Made by a program: the position numbers and the translations under genes. The notes under the pieces were generated by a model. That model ran no database searches, had not been told where the DNA came from, and was given only the letters and a program-made list of their open reading frames with translations. Positions 36,458 through 46,218 of a stretch of DNA of 64,000 nt are shown here, piece by piece (position 1 is the first letter of the stretch; the number at the start of each line of letters is the position of its first letter). The stretch is from Rhizobiaceae bacterium MnEN-MB40S (GTDB lineage Bacteria > Pseudomonadota > Alphaproteobacteria > Rhizobiales > Rhizobiaceae), in NCBI GenBank assembly GCA_024343425.1, contig BRLC01000008.1, forward strand, positions 1-64,000. Direction: 5' to 3'.

Positions 36458-37438
36458 ATGCGCGATACGGCTGCACGGGTCAGAACGGGGACGAACCCGA
36501 AACCCCGGGCCGCGGATGGCGGCGACGCCAGAATACACGTCACACTCCCGCATCTCAGGTCCTTCGAAAGCAAGGCGCGCAGCCTCAGCTTTCTGCCGCG
36601 TCAGCCCGCACGCTCCGTTCTCAATGGCAGGCACGCCTCGCGGCTTCGCGGTCGCGGGCTGAATTTCGAGGAACTGCGCGATTATCTGCCGGGCGACGAT
36701 ATTCGCTCGATCGACTGGAAAGTGACCGCCCGAACGGGAACGCCGCATGTCCGCGTCTATACGGAAGAACGCGACCGGCCCACCCTGCTCGTCGTCGATC
36801 AGCGCATGTCGATGTTCTTCGGCTCTGTTCTCAACATGAAGGCGGTGACAGCCGCCGAAACGGCCGCGCTCATCGCCTACCGCATCCTTGGGCAGGACGA
36901 CCGACTGGGCGGCGTCGTGTTCGGCGACGAACGGATTGCTGAAATCCGCCCCGAACGCAGCCGCAGAGCGTTGAACCGGTTCCTCACCGCGCTCGCCGAT
37001 CTCAACGGATTGCTGCGGGCCGACGCCGCGAATGTGGCGCCGATCCCGATGAACCAGGTTCTGCGTTCAGTCGCGAGAATTGCGCCGCGCAATCATCTCA
37101 TCGTCATTCTGAGCGATTTTGACGAGATCGACGACGAAACCTCGCGCCTGATCTCCGGCATAGCGCGCCGCAACGATCTGATCATCGGCCTCGTGACAGA
37201 CCCCTTCGCCGACAACATGCCTCCGAACCAGCGCCTCGTCGTCTCCGACGGCGTGTTGCAGGCGGAAGTCAACACGGTCGACCGGACGCAGCACACAAGC
37301 CTGCGCGAGATGGCGCACGGACGCCTGGCCGAAGTGCTCGACTGGCAGCGCCGCTATGGCATGCCGGTCCTGCCCGTCAGCGCGGCCGAAGAGACGCTTC
37401 CGCAATTGCGTCGCCTGATGGGGCTGGCGCCGTCATGA
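36458..37438 (+). CDS. DUF58 protein
   Basis: A 326-residue protein. The DUF58 core, GRGLNFEELRDYLPGDDIRSIDWKVTARTG (residues about 67-96), is the family hallmark. A VWA-like Rossmann section follows (TLLVVDQRMSMFFG, where the MIDAS is reduced to DxRxS). Unlike most DUF58 proteins it has no N-terminal membrane segments, so it is probably cytoplasmic. It follows the MoxR gene by 14 bp and overlaps the DUF4381 gene by 4 bp. The role in the MoxR system is not known in detail. Confidence 0.92.
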   Translation: MRDTAARVRTGTNPKPRAADGGDARIHVTLPHLRSFESKARSLSFLPRQPARSVLNGRHASRLRGRGLNFEELRDYLPGDDIRSIDWKVTARTGTPHVRVYTEERDRPTLLVVDQRMSMFFGSVLNMKAVTAAETAALIAYRILGQDDRLGGVVFGDERIAEIRPERSRRALNRFLTALADLNGLLRADAANVAPIPMNQVLRSVARIAPRNHLIVILSDFDEIDDETSRLISGIARRNDLIIGLVTDPFADNMPPNQRLVVSDGVLQAEVNTVDRTQHTSLREMAHGRLAEVLDWQRRYGMPVLPVSAAEETLPQLRRLMGLAPS

Positions 37439-37932
37439 ACGAAGACGCCAATCCTGAAACGACCGAAAACCTGGTCGACCTGATCGGCAAACTCGCCGAG
37501 CCCGGAGAGCCGCCGGCGGTGTCGATGGTTCCGCAGACGTTCGGATGGGTGGCGCTCGTAATCGTGGTTCTGGGCCTTCTGGCCTGGCTTGCGTTCACAA
37601 GCTGGCGCAAATGGCGCGCCAACGCCTATCGCAGGGCGGCGCTGGCGGAACTCGATGCGGCGGGCGGCGACGCCGCCGCCATCGCCGCCGTCTTGCGGCG
37701 GTGCGCGCTCGTCGCCTGGCCGCGCGAACAGGTGGCCGGCCTCGTCGGCGCCGACTGGATCGGCTTTCTTGATAAAACCGGAGGCGACGGGCAATTCGCG
37801 AGCGAGGCTTGCCGGGACATGCTGCTTGCGCCCTACCGGCGGGACATCACAGCCTCGCCGCCCGAGTTTCGCCAGGCCGTCGCGCGCTGGATCCGCACGC
37901 ACAAGGTCCGTCCGGTGGAGACAGCGGCATGA
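37435..37932 (+). CDS. DUF4381 membrane protein
   Basis: A 165-residue protein with one membrane segment at about residues 36-56 (WVALVIVVLGLLAWLAF) and a helical cytoplasmic tail (YRRAALAELDAAGGD, FRQAVARWIRTHK). These features match DUF4381, which regularly sits between DUF58 and VWA genes in MoxR operons. ATG at 37435 overlaps the upstream stop by 4 bp and its own stop overlaps the next start. Function unknown; probably a structural partner of the VWA proteins. Confidence 0.88.
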   Translation: MNEDANPETTENLVDLIGKLAEPGEPPAVSMVPQTFGWVALVIVVLGLLAWLAFTSWRKWRANAYRRAALAELDAAGGDAAAIAAVLRRCALVAWPREQVAGLVGADWIGFLDKTGGDGQFASEACRDMLLAPYRRDITASPPEFRQAVARWIRTHKVRPVETAA

Positions 37933-38912
37933 TCTCCCTCGGTTTCGCCTGGGCGTTTCTCCTGCTGCCGCTGCCGTGGCTTGTCTGGCGCTTCGCGCCG
38001 CCGCATCGCAAGCAGGTTCCCGCCCTGCGGTTTCCGTTCTTTCGCAAGATCGTCGAGACGATTGGCGTTGCGCCGCGTTCGGGCGCAATCGTGCTGACGC
38101 GAAGCAGGCTGCAAATGCTCGCTGCAATCGTCTGCTGGTGCCTCGTCGTGCTGGCGATGGCGCGGCCGGAACGGGTTGGCGAACCGATCGAAATCACCAA
38201 GTCCGCCCGCGACGTCGTGCTCGCCATCGATATTTCCGGATCGATGGACACGCGCGACTTCATTGCGCCCGACGGCGCGCGCAAACAGCGTCTGGAGGCG
38301 GTGCGCGACGTGGTGCGCAGTTTCGTGGAGCGCCGCGAGGGCGATCGCATGGCGCTCATCGTCTTCGGCTCGAAAGCCTATGTTCAGGCCCCGCTCACCG
38401 AAGATCTGGACACCGTGATCAGCCTGCTCGACATCACCGAGGTCGGCATGGCCGGCCCTCATACGGCGCTCGGCGACTCCATAGGCCTCTCGATAAGAAC
38501 GTTTGAAGCCAGCGACATCGAACAGCGCCTGTTGATCCTGCTGTCGGACGGCAGCGACACCTCGAGCACGATGAGCCCGATCAACGCTGCGGAAATCGCC
38601 GCCGGTCACGGGGTCGAAATCTACACCGTCGGCGTCGGCGATCCCGACGCGACGGGTGAAGCCCGTGTCGATCTCGACGCGCTGGAAAACATCGCTTCGC
38701 GAACAGGCGGCGAGTTCTTCTTCGCGGAAGACGAAACGGACCTGAACGCCGTCTACGACCGGATCGATGAACTGGCGCCGCGTCAGGTCGAGGTGCTGTC
38801 ATACCGGCCGCGTCAGCCGCTCGCATATATCCCGCTTGCGCTTGCGGCGCTCGTCGGCCTCGGAACGGTCGTCCTGCTGCATGCCGGCTCCCGACGGAGG
38901 GCGGCCGCGTGA
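37929..38912 (+). CDS. VWA-domain membrane protein (BatA-like)
   Basis: A 327-residue inner-membrane protein: N-terminal membrane segments near 1-22 and 62-80, a von Willebrand A domain from about 95 to 285, and a C-terminal membrane segment near 303-322. The MIDAS motif is intact: D101-I-S103-G-S105, plus later T/D residues (TALGDS, LLSDGSDTSS). This arrangement is that of BatA. ATG at 37929 overlaps the upstream stop by 4 bp. It would work with the MoxR ATPase and the BatB-like protein encoded next. Confidence 0.92.
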   Translation: MISLGFAWAFLLLPLPWLVWRFAPPHRKQVPALRFPFFRKIVETIGVAPRSGAIVLTRSRLQMLAAIVCWCLVVLAMARPERVGEPIEITKSARDVVLAIDISGSMDTRDFIAPDGARKQRLEAVRDVVRSFVERREGDRMALIVFGSKAYVQAPLTEDLDTVISLLDITEVGMAGPHTALGDSIGLSIRTFEASDIEQRLLILLSDGSDTSSTMSPINAAEIAAGHGVEIYTVGVGDPDATGEARVDLDALENIASRTGGEFFFAEDETDLNAVYDRIDELAPRQVEVLSYRPRQPLAYIPLALAALVGLGTVVLLHAGSRRRAAA

Positions 38913-40447
38913 ACGCCTTCCTCGTATCGCTCGAAGCATTTCATTTCATCAGGCCGCTCCTGCTTCTTTTTATCCCTGTGGTGATCGTGATCTGGTGGCC
39001 GGTGCGTCGTTCCGCCTACAGCCGGGACATACCCGCGGACGGGCTTGCGCCGCATCTGCGCGCCGCGCTGGTTCTTGGCGCAGATGAGCGGCGGCGCCTG
39101 CAGCCGATCGACGGGGTCGCCGCCGCGCTCATCCTGCTTGCGATCGGCGCCGCGGGGCCGACCTGGTCGCGCACGCCCGATCCCTTCGTCGCACAATCGG
39201 CGCCCGTGGTCGTGGCCCTCAAGGTCACGCCGTCGATGGAGGACAAGGACATCGCCCCGTCGCGCCTCGAAAGAGGCAAACAGAAGATCCGCGATCTTTT
39301 GAAACTGCGCGCCGGCGCCAGGACCGCGCTCGTCGCCTATGCGGGCAGCGCCCATCTGGTCGTTCCGATGACTGAAGATCCGTCGGTCATGACGCCCTAT
39401 CTCGAAGGGCTCAATCCGCAGATCATGCCCCGGGAGGGCGAACGCGCGGGGCTCGCCCTGCAGCTTGGGCTCGACCTGCTGGCGAGCGAAGAAACGCCCG
39501 GAGGCATTCTCTTTGTCGCCGACGGCCTCGACCCCGCGGACGCCGCCGCCATCAACGACGCCGGACAACCGGTCGTCTTCCTGGCGATGCTGCGGGAGGA
39601 TCGCAGGGACCGCGGCCTGGACCAGCTCACCGTTCCGGTCGTCAGCGTCACGCCCGACGCCACCGACATCGACAGGCTGGACCGGCTTCTCAACGCCGCC
39701 TACCGTCAGGCGCTTCTGGAAAACACCGAACAACCCTGGGAAGACCGGGGGTACTGGCTGGCATGGCCGGTTGCGCTTCTGATCCTCTTCTGGTTCCGTC
39801 AGGGCTGGACAATGCGCTGGGCCGTCATCGCCGCCATCGCCATACCGGGTCTCTTTCATTCTGCCCCGGCGCGCGCCGACGGCGTCGCCGACTGGTTCCT
39901 GACGCCGGACCAGCAGGGACGCATCGCCTTTCAAAACAGGAACTTCGACAAGGCGGCAGACCTCTTCGCCGATCCGCTTTGGCGCGGCTATGCGCAATAC
40001 CGCAGCGGCCAGTACGAGGAAGCCGTCATAACGCTCGACCGCGTCGACACCGCCGAAGCGGCGTTTATCCAGGGAATGGCGCATATCAAGTCCCGCTCCT
40101 ACCGCGACGGCGTACGCGCCTTCGAAACGGCGCTGCAGCGCGATCCGGACTATCCCCACGCCGAGGAAAATCTCGAAACGGCGCGCGAGATCGTCGACTA
40201 CGTGGAAAGGGTCCGCGAGCAGTCGGACACCGGCGAAAGCGGCGGCATCGGCGCCGACGAGGTCGTCTTCGACAACGAAGGCAATCGCGGGGTCGAGACC
40301 AGAATGGAGGCGCCTCGCGAAGACGGCGTCGGCCTGATGACCGCGGATCAGTGGATGAACACCGTTGACACCCGAACCGGCGACTTCCTGCGCCAGCGAT
40401 TTGCCATCGAAGCGGCGAGAGCCGGCAAACCGGAGGCGAGCCAGTGA
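38909..40447 (+). CDS. VWA-TPR membrane protein (BatB/BatC-like fusion) with degenerate MIDAS
   Basis: A 512-residue protein: membrane segments near 14-30 and 66-82, a VWA domain at about 98-280, two more membrane segments near 285-325, then two or more tetratricopeptide repeats (about 335-420) and a charged tail. The MIDAS position reads K105-V-T-P-S, so the first metal-binding Asp is replaced by Lys, while its BatA-like partner keeps it. The chain joins what are separate BatB and BatC proteins in other bacteria. GTG at 38909 overlaps the upstream stop by 4 bp. Loss of the metal ligand suggests a structural rather than metal-dependent binding role. Confidence 0.9.
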   Translation: MNAFLVSLEAFHFIRPLLLLFIPVVIVIWWPVRRSAYSRDIPADGLAPHLRAALVLGADERRRLQPIDGVAAALILLAIGAAGPTWSRTPDPFVAQSAPVVVALKVTPSMEDKDIAPSRLERGKQKIRDLLKLRAGARTALVAYAGSAHLVVPMTEDPSVMTPYLEGLNPQIMPREGERAGLALQLGLDLLASEETPGGILFVADGLDPADAAAINDAGQPVVFLAMLREDRRDRGLDQLTVPVVSVTPDATDIDRLDRLLNAAYRQALLENTEQPWEDRGYWLAWPVALLILFWFRQGWTMRWAVIAAIAIPGLFHSAPARADGVADWFLTPDQQGRIAFQNRNFDKAADLFADPLWRGYAQYRSGQYEEAVITLDRVDTAEAAFIQGMAHIKSRSYRDGVRAFETALQRDPDYPHAEENLETAREIVDYVERVREQSDTGESGGIGADEVVFDNEGNRGVETRMEAPREDGVGLMTADQWMNTVDTRTGDFLRQRFAIEAARAGKPEASQ

Positions 40448-41730
40448 GATTGCTCGTCGCCGTGTTCTTCCTGTTCGCCGCGCTGATGCAGGCGGCCGCC
40501 CAGCAGCAAGGCGCTGACGACAAGCCGTTCCTGGAAGTCCAGTTCGATGATGCCGAAGCCGTGCCTGGCGAGATGTTGATCCTGCGCATGACGGTCATGG
40601 TGCCGACATTCATGCCGAAACCGCCCGTATGGCCGAGCCTTGATATGCCGAACCTGCTCGTGCGGCTGTCCGAACGCTCGACCAACCCGACAAGCGACCG
40701 GATCAACGGAGAAACCTGGTCGGGTTTGACGAGAACCTGGCGCATTTCCCCCATGATCGCCGGGCGGTTCACCATACCGCCGCAACCAATCCTGGTGACC
40801 TATTCCGATCCGGAGACGAGGCAGGCGACGCAAGTCAGGCTCGATACGCCGACGATTACCCTGACCGGCGTCATTCCGGAAGGCGCGGAAAACCTCAATC
40901 CATTCATTTCCGCCGAAAACCTGAAGCTGGAGGCGATCGTCGAGGGTGATCCGGAAACCATGAAACCCGGCGACGGCGTCGTCATTACGATGAAAGCAGA
41001 GATCGCCGGCAATTCACCTATGTTCCTGCCGCGCCTTTTGCCGGACCACACTATTGCGGGCATCGCGATATACGAAGACGAACCGGCCGTAGACGAAAAG
41101 CAGGACCGCGGCGTCTACAGCGGAAGCCGGACGGAGCGCGCAACCCTGCTTGCAGAGGGCGGCGCGACCGGCGAATGGCCGTCCGTCTCGCTCGACTGGT
41201 ACAATCTGACGTCGCGCAGGGTGGAAACCGCGACGGTTGACGGTTTCTCCGTCCATGTCGACGGTCCGCCGCCATCGTCTGTCGGAACACGCGACTGGCG
41301 CGCGATCGCGGCTCTGGCGCTTGCGGGCGTCGTCTTGATTGCGGCCGTGACGTTGCTGTTGCGATGGCTGATTCCGCTGGTTCGCGGCATTCTTCGCGAT
41401 CGCCGTCAACGCCGGTTGGAATCCGAACAACACGCCTTCAGTCTGGTCGAAAAAGCGGCGCGCGACCGGGACCTCTCGCGCCTTCTCTCATCACTCGATC
41501 TCTGGGCCGGGAAGCTCGCCGGCGCCGATCCGCGGTTCGATCCTGGCCTTCGCAATGCATTGACGGCCATTGGAGCCGCGCGTTTCGGCGCGTCTCCATC
41601 GACGCCGGACGCGTCCGCATGGCGGCGATTGCGCTCCGTACTCGGCGACGTTCGGCGCGAGGCGCTGCAGAAGGAGAAAGCCATCGCCCTGCCGCCCCTC
41701 AATCCCGTCGTCGACCATGGCCCATCCTGA
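40444..41730 (+). CDS. BatD-like protein
   Basis: A 428-residue membrane protein. A signal peptide (residues 1-20, ending AAAQQQG) is followed by repeated beta-sandwich domains (FLEVQFDDAEAVPGEMLILRM opens the first), a membrane segment near 285-307 (IAALALAGVVLIAAVTLLLRW) and a cytoplasmic tail of about 115 residues. This is the layout of BatD/DUF11-like oxygen-tolerance proteins. GTG at 40444 overlaps the upstream stop by 4 bp and the gene ends the MoxR operon. Function is known only by association with the VWA proteins. Confidence 0.85.
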   Translation: MRLLVAVFFLFAALMQAAAQQQGADDKPFLEVQFDDAEAVPGEMLILRMTVMVPTFMPKPPVWPSLDMPNLLVRLSERSTNPTSDRINGETWSGLTRTWRISPMIAGRFTIPPQPILVTYSDPETRQATQVRLDTPTITLTGVIPEGAENLNPFISAENLKLEAIVEGDPETMKPGDGVVITMKAEIAGNSPMFLPRLLPDHTIAGIAIYEDEPAVDEKQDRGVYSGSRTERATLLAEGGATGEWPSVSLDWYNLTSRRVETATVDGFSVHVDGPPPSSVGTRDWRAIAALALAGVVLIAAVTLLLRWLIPLVRGILRDRRQRRLESEQHAFSLVEKAARDRDLSRLLSSLDLWAGKLAGADPRFDPGLRNALTAIGAARFGASPSTPDASAWRRLRSVLGDVRREALQKEKAIALPPLNPVVDHGPS

Positions 41731-41806
41731 CAATCCGCCCCTTGTCAGGATAGAGTTGGACTTCCTGATTCAGCCAGCGCAGCCCGCAGCCACGTAGGAA
41801 CCGCTC

Positions 41807-44107
41807 TTGTTTGCAAGTTTCAAATCGCTCACGACAGCACTCGCAATCGCCCTGCCCGCGATTCTGGCAAGCGCCATGTCCGCTCCGGCGCAGGACGAAG
41901 CCGGGTTCGTTGGCAGCGAGGTCTGCGCCGATTGCCATCAGGGCGAGGCGGAACTCTGGCGCGGCTCGCACCATGCGCACGCCATGCTGGAGGCCGACAG
42001 CGAAAGCGTGCTTGCGCCCTTTGACGGCGAGACATTCTCGAAAGACGGCGTCACGACCACCTTCTTCCAGCGCGACGGGAAGTATGTCGTCAACACGGAT
42101 GGCCCCGACGGCGAACTGCAGGATTTCGAGATCGACTACACTTTCGGCGTCACGCCGCTGCAGCAATATCTGATCGCACTACCCGGAGGCCGCTATCAGG
42201 CGTTGGGAATTGCCTGGGATTCCAGACCCGAAGCCGAAGGTGGACAGCGGTGGTTCCATCTCTATCCGGATATGAAGCTTTCAGCCGGCGATCCGATCCA
42301 CTGGACGGGGATCGACCAGAACTGGAACTATCAGTGCGCCTGGTGCCACTCCACGAATCTTGAAAAGAACTACGATCCCGAGACGGATCTGTTTTCGACG
42401 ACGTGGTCCGAGATCAATGTCGGCTGCGAGGCCTGCCACGGACCGGGCAAGGACCACCTCCTGTGGTTGGAAACGGCTGAAGACGACCGTCCACCCATGT
42501 CGCAAGGCGCCGGTTTCGCGCTGCGGTTTGATGAGCGGGAGGACGTGTTCTGGGAACCGGGCGACGCGGGCACGGCCCTCCGGTCGACCCCGCGCACAAC
42601 CATGAAGGAGATCAATCTGTGCGCCGGTTGCCATGCGCGGCGGGGCCAGTTCTCGGACGATCCGCATCACGCCGCCGAGTTTCTCTCGGCGTTCCGCCCC
42701 TCGCTCCTGTCCCCGGGCCTCTACTATTCCGACGGCCAGCAACTCGACGAGGTCTACAAATACGGCTCGTTCCTGCAGTCGAAGATGCACGCTGAAGGCG
42801 TCACCTGCTCCGATTGTCATGAGCCTCATTCGGGCAAGCTCCTTCTGGAAGGCAACGCCCTGTGCGGCCAGTGTCACGAGCCGGAAGTCTTCGACACGGC
42901 CGAGCATCACCACCACACGCCCGAAACCGAAGGGGCGCAATGCGCGTCGTGCCACATGCCGACCACCAACTACATGATCGTCGACGCCCGGCACGATCAT
43001 TCGCTGCGCATTCCCCGCCCCGATCTCACGATCAGCACGGGGGCTCCCAACGCCTGCAACCACTGCCACGAAACACAGAACGCGCAATGGGCGGTGGATC
43101 GGCTGGTCGAGTGGTTCGGCGAACCGGCCAGGGGACACCAGGATTTCGCGGAGTTGTTTCACGCAAGCGACCGCGGCGCGCCGGGCTCCCGCGAAGCGCT
43201 GATCGCCTGGCTCGACGCGGCCGAAAAGCCGCCGATCGTCACCGCCAGCGCGCTCGCCCGCATCGCGGCCAACCCGACGCCGGAGGCGGTGCGCCTGGCC
43301 CGCGAAAAACTCTCCGACAGCGATCCCATCGTGCGTTCCGCCGCTATCCCGACGGTCGGTCGGGCCGATACGATGACGGCGCTCAACACGCTGTCTCCGC
43401 TGCTCGACGATGAAAGCATGCTCGTGCGCATGGACGCCGCCCGCGCGATGGTGGGCGAGCCCGAAGCGATGATGAGTGAGGCGACGCGCGAAAAATTCGA
43501 AAGCGCCCTCGCCGAGTATATTGACGGCCAACTCTTCAACGCCGAACGCCCGGAAGCGAACGCCAATCTCGCCCTGCTCAACATGGAACAGGGCAATCTT
43601 GCCGAAGCGGAGCGCTACTATGAGACCGCCTTGAAGCGGGATCCCACCTTCGCGCCGGCCGCTATCGGCCTCGTGGAGCTCTACCGCGCCCGCGGCGACG
43701 AGCAGGCGGCGGAATCCCTGTTGCGCGAGATGCTCGAGGCCAATGCGGATTCGGCCGACCTCGCGCATGCGCTCGGGCTCGTGCTGGTGCGCCAGCGGAA
43801 TATTCCGGAAGCCATGTCATGGTTGCGCCGGGCAGCCGAACGCGCCGTCGACAATCCCCGTTACGCCTATGTCTACGCCGTCGCGCTGCACGACACCGGC
43901 AACGCTCAGGGCGCGATCGCGCAATTGACGAGAGCGCTGCAGCGCCACCCGTATGACCAGGCGATTCTCGAGGCTCTGATCAGCTACGAACTCCAGGCCG
44001 GCAATCTGCGATCAGCGCTGGCGCGCCTGGAGACCCTCGACCGTCTCCAGCCGAACGACCCGCAGATTCAGCAGTTGATCATGCAATTGCGGCAAAGGCT
44101 GCAATAG
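41807..44107 (+). CDS. Secreted octaheme cytochrome c with HEAT and TPR repeats
   Basis: A 766-residue periplasmic protein. A signal peptide ends near residue 30 (SAPAQDE). Eight CxxCH heme motifs begin at C40, C177, C207, C272, C334, C353, C379 and C417. HEAT-like repeats follow at about 475-560 (TALNTLSPLLDDESMLVRMDAAR) and tetratricopeptide repeats at about 580-760. The cytochrome part resembles the cytochrome c554/multiheme families that carry out electron transfer. The start is TTG at 41807, with aggaa about 7 nt upstream; the next in-frame ATG falls inside the signal peptide. It lies 76 bp after the BatD-like gene and is probably co-transcribed with the MoxR operon, which could help assemble it. 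Its redox partner is unknown. Confidence 0.92.
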   Translation: MFASFKSLTTALAIALPAILASAMSAPAQDEAGFVGSEVCADCHQGEAELWRGSHHAHAMLEADSESVLAPFDGETFSKDGVTTTFFQRDGKYVVNTDGPDGELQDFEIDYTFGVTPLQQYLIALPGGRYQALGIAWDSRPEAEGGQRWFHLYPDMKLSAGDPIHWTGIDQNWNYQCAWCHSTNLEKNYDPETDLFSTTWSEINVGCEACHGPGKDHLLWLETAEDDRPPMSQGAGFALRFDEREDVFWEPGDAGTALRSTPRTTMKEINLCAGCHARRGQFSDDPHHAAEFLSAFRPSLLSPGLYYSDGQQLDEVYKYGSFLQSKMHAEGVTCSDCHEPHSGKLLLEGNALCGQCHEPEVFDTAEHHHHTPETEGAQCASCHMPTTNYMIVDARHDHSLRIPRPDLTISTGAPNACNHCHETQNAQWAVDRLVEWFGEPARGHQDFAELFHASDRGAPGSREALIAWLDAAEKPPIVTASALARIAANPTPEAVRLAREKLSDSDPIVRSAAIPTVGRADTMTALNTLSPLLDDESMLVRMDAARAMVGEPEAMMSEATREKFESALAEYIDGQLFNAERPEANANLALLNMEQGNLAEAERYYETALKRDPTFAPAAIGLVELYRARGDEQAAESLLREMLEANADSADLAHALGLVLVRQRNIPEAMSWLRRAAERAVDNPRYAYVYAVALHDTGNAQGAIAQLTRALQRHPYDQAILEALISYELQAGNLRSALARLETLDRLQPNDPQIQQLIMQLRQRLQ

Positions 44108-44117
44108 CCGCTGAAAC

Positions 44118-44933
44118 TCAGAACGAGAATAGAAATCCGATCACCGGTCCATGCTGGATGGTGTCGTAGACGAAACCGTCATCGGAATAGTCGACTCCAA
44201 GCGCGCGATAGCCGACACGCGTGGAAAACTTGTCCGTCCATTTGTACCCGACAGCGCCGAGCAGATCCCAGGTGATTTCCGAACCCGCGCCGAAACCGCC
44301 GATCATGCCCCATCCACTGAGATTCCATTTCGGCGTGAGATCGACGCGTCCCTTGACGCCGATCATCGGGTCGACCCATGTGGCGCCGTCGCTGCCGCTC
44401 AGGCCGGCGATCGGCGCGCCGCCCGCTGAAAGAGTGGCGCTGATATCGTCGTGGACGCTCCAGACGCGGGCGCCGGCCATCAGATCCACGATATAGTTCG
44501 GCTGGGAGACAACGCGATACTCTCCCATCAGGGTGGCTGTGAACGTGGTCGCCTCAAGACCGACCCTGAGTTCCGCCGGCGTGTTCTGCACCTGGCCGAA
44601 TACCCTTTCGGTCGTTGACAGTTGCACGTAGATCAGGTCGGCCAGCACGCCCCACTGACCATTATGGAGCTCGCCGACGATCATCCCGGTGACATCAAGA
44701 TTTTCGAGCACATCGCCAAAAGTCATGTCGACTTCTGTCGGATCCCGCCCGAAGACGCCGACATCGCCGGTCAGGCCGGCGCCCCAGATATAGGGAGCGA
44801 TGGTGACGGTCCATTCCTTGGTTTCGACAGGCGGCGGCGCAACTGGCGCAGGTTCGTAGACCATGTCTGCGGAAAACGCCTGGCTGCTCACGCCCATGAC
44901 CAGGGTCATCGCTGTAAAGACCAGTTTGCGCAT
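44118..44933 (-). CDS. Outer-membrane beta-barrel protein
   Basis: A 271-residue protein with a signal peptide (MRKLVFTAMTLVMGVSSQAF, cut after about SFSA). The mature part alternates polar and non-polar residues in beta strands, opens with WTVTIAPYIWGAGLTGDVGV, and ends in HGPVIGFLFSF with the terminal Phe that outer-membrane barrels need. ATG at 44933 is preceded by ggaagga; an extension to 45107 lacks coding character. Convergent with the octaheme gene. Function not known; similar proteins are annotated only as outer-membrane proteins. Confidence 0.85.
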   Translation of the reverse strand: MRKLVFTAMTLVMGVSSQAFSADMVYEPAPVAPPPVETKEWTVTIAPYIWGAGLTGDVGVFGRDPTEVDMTFGDVLENLDVTGMIVGELHNGQWGVLADLIYVQLSTTERVFGQVQNTPAELRVGLEATTFTATLMGEYRVVSQPNYIVDLMAGARVWSVHDDISATLSAGGAPIAGLSGSDGATWVDPMIGVKGRVDLTPKWNLSGWGMIGGFGAGSEITWDLLGAVGYKWTDKFSTRVGYRALGVDYSDDGFVYDTIQHGPVIGFLFSF

Positions 44934-45444
44934 CGTTTTTTTCCTTCCCACGATAGAGACTCTGATGCTTCCCTCAGAAGCCGGCAATGATAAGCCGCGT
45001 TGGTCGATGGCGACCGCATCCCGTTCAGCCGGGCGCTCCCCGCCCTGTTCGATGTTGTCCGTCCAGCGCGCTGCAAAGAACGAACCTGCAGAAATTCTCT
45101 TCCTCAACGCGGCGAATCACCTGTTTTCGCCATTCCAGTTTCAACTCGGTGCTATAACCGGCAAAATCGACGCGTTTCGATAAGGAACTCTGCCTTCGGC
45201 CAGAACTTGTTCCTGCTGCCCCGCAGCCGAACTAATAACACAAGTTACTTTACCATGAAGCGAAAATTGAATTTTCTGCATGGTTTCGGAGACAAATTCA
45301 GTAACGTTACTTGTCTTGCTTTTTACATCCAAAGGTCGGATAAATACTCCGCGCCAGGATCGGAAACATAATTGCAATCTTTGGTTGTAAATCGGTTTTG
45401 GATAACGCAGCAATGTACCTCATGCAGGGAGGAGTACATTCCCG
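44934..45444. other. Intergenic region between divergent envelope genes
   Basis: About 510 bp. The right half (from about 45230) is AT-rich and contains the palindrome GTAACGTTAC at 45301-45310, possibly a binding site. No gene or conserved RNA was recognised. The region should hold promoters for the beta-barrel gene (minus) and the DUF2092 gene (plus). Confidence 0.55.
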
Positions 45445-46206
45445 ATGAAAACGCTCGTTGCAGCGGTGTTCGCCGCCAGTCTTGGCTCAGCGACGCCGGC
45501 ATTCACACAGTCCACCGACATTGAGACCGAGGCGACGGAAATTGTCCTGAACAGTGCGAAATTTCTCGCATCCCGGCCAGCATTTTCGTTTTCCTGGTTC
45601 GTCACGTTCGATGAAGTGACGGATGATCAGAAAATCACCTACATACGCAGCGGCAATACGCTGATGGTCCGGGACTCCGGTTTCTACTCCCATACCGAAC
45701 GTGAAGACACGTTGCGCGACTATTACTGGGACGGTTCGGAATTCACGATTTTTTCTCCCAATGAAGACTTCTACGTCAGCACCGAATTCTCCGGCAGTTT
45801 TGACGATCTGGTCGAGGCTGTTCGGGAAAAGACCGGCACCGTATTGCCCATGTGGTCGATCCTGAGCGAGAGCTTTCCCGACGAACTTTTGAGCGATGTC
45901 GAGGCGGCGGCCTATCTCGGAACCACCCTGATCGCCGGCCAGGAAGCGCATCATATCGTCTTCCGGGAAGCCGATGAGGACTGGCAGGTCTGGATCTCCG
46001 CCGACGAAGAAGCGCCCTGGCCCCTGATGCTGTTCGGTACGCGTCGCAACGATCCGGAAGATCCGCAGTACCGGGTCTTCATGTCCGACTGGGACGCCGG
46101 ACCGGACACCGATCCGGCGCAGTTCAAATTCGAACCGGACGAAGGCGCGTTGCGGCTCTACTTTCCGCAGCTTTCTGCCATGACCAAATCCTCGTCGGAT
46201 CAGTAA
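45445..46206 (+). CDS. DUF2092 family periplasmic protein
   Basis: A 253-residue protein with a signal peptide to about residue 21 (ATPAFTQ). The mature chain, with a SFSWFVTFDEVTDDQKITYIRSGN beta region and YYWDGSEFTIFSPNEDFY, fits DUF2092, proteins predicted to share a lipoprotein-carrier (LolA-like) fold. It is followed after 12 bp by the Pro/Arg-rich peptidoglycan-binding protein gene, likely an operon. Function unknown; lipid or hydrophobic-ligand handling is inferred from the fold. Confidence 0.8.
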   Translation: MKTLVAAVFAASLGSATPAFTQSTDIETEATEIVLNSAKFLASRPAFSFSWFVTFDEVTDDQKITYIRSGNTLMVRDSGFYSHTEREDTLRDYYWDGSEFTIFSPNEDFYVSTEFSGSFDDLVEAVREKTGTVLPMWSILSESFPDELLSDVEAAAYLGTTLIAGQEAHHIVFREADEDWQVWISADEEAPWPLMLFGTRRNDPEDPQYRVFMSDWDAGPDTDPAQFKFEPDEGALRLYFPQLSAMTKSSSDQ

Positions 46207-46218
46207 GGAGCAAAGACT

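Noticed and set aside
45301..45310. GTAACGTTAC palindrome
   Set aside because: Only one short copy; too little to call an operator, though noted in the intergenic entry.
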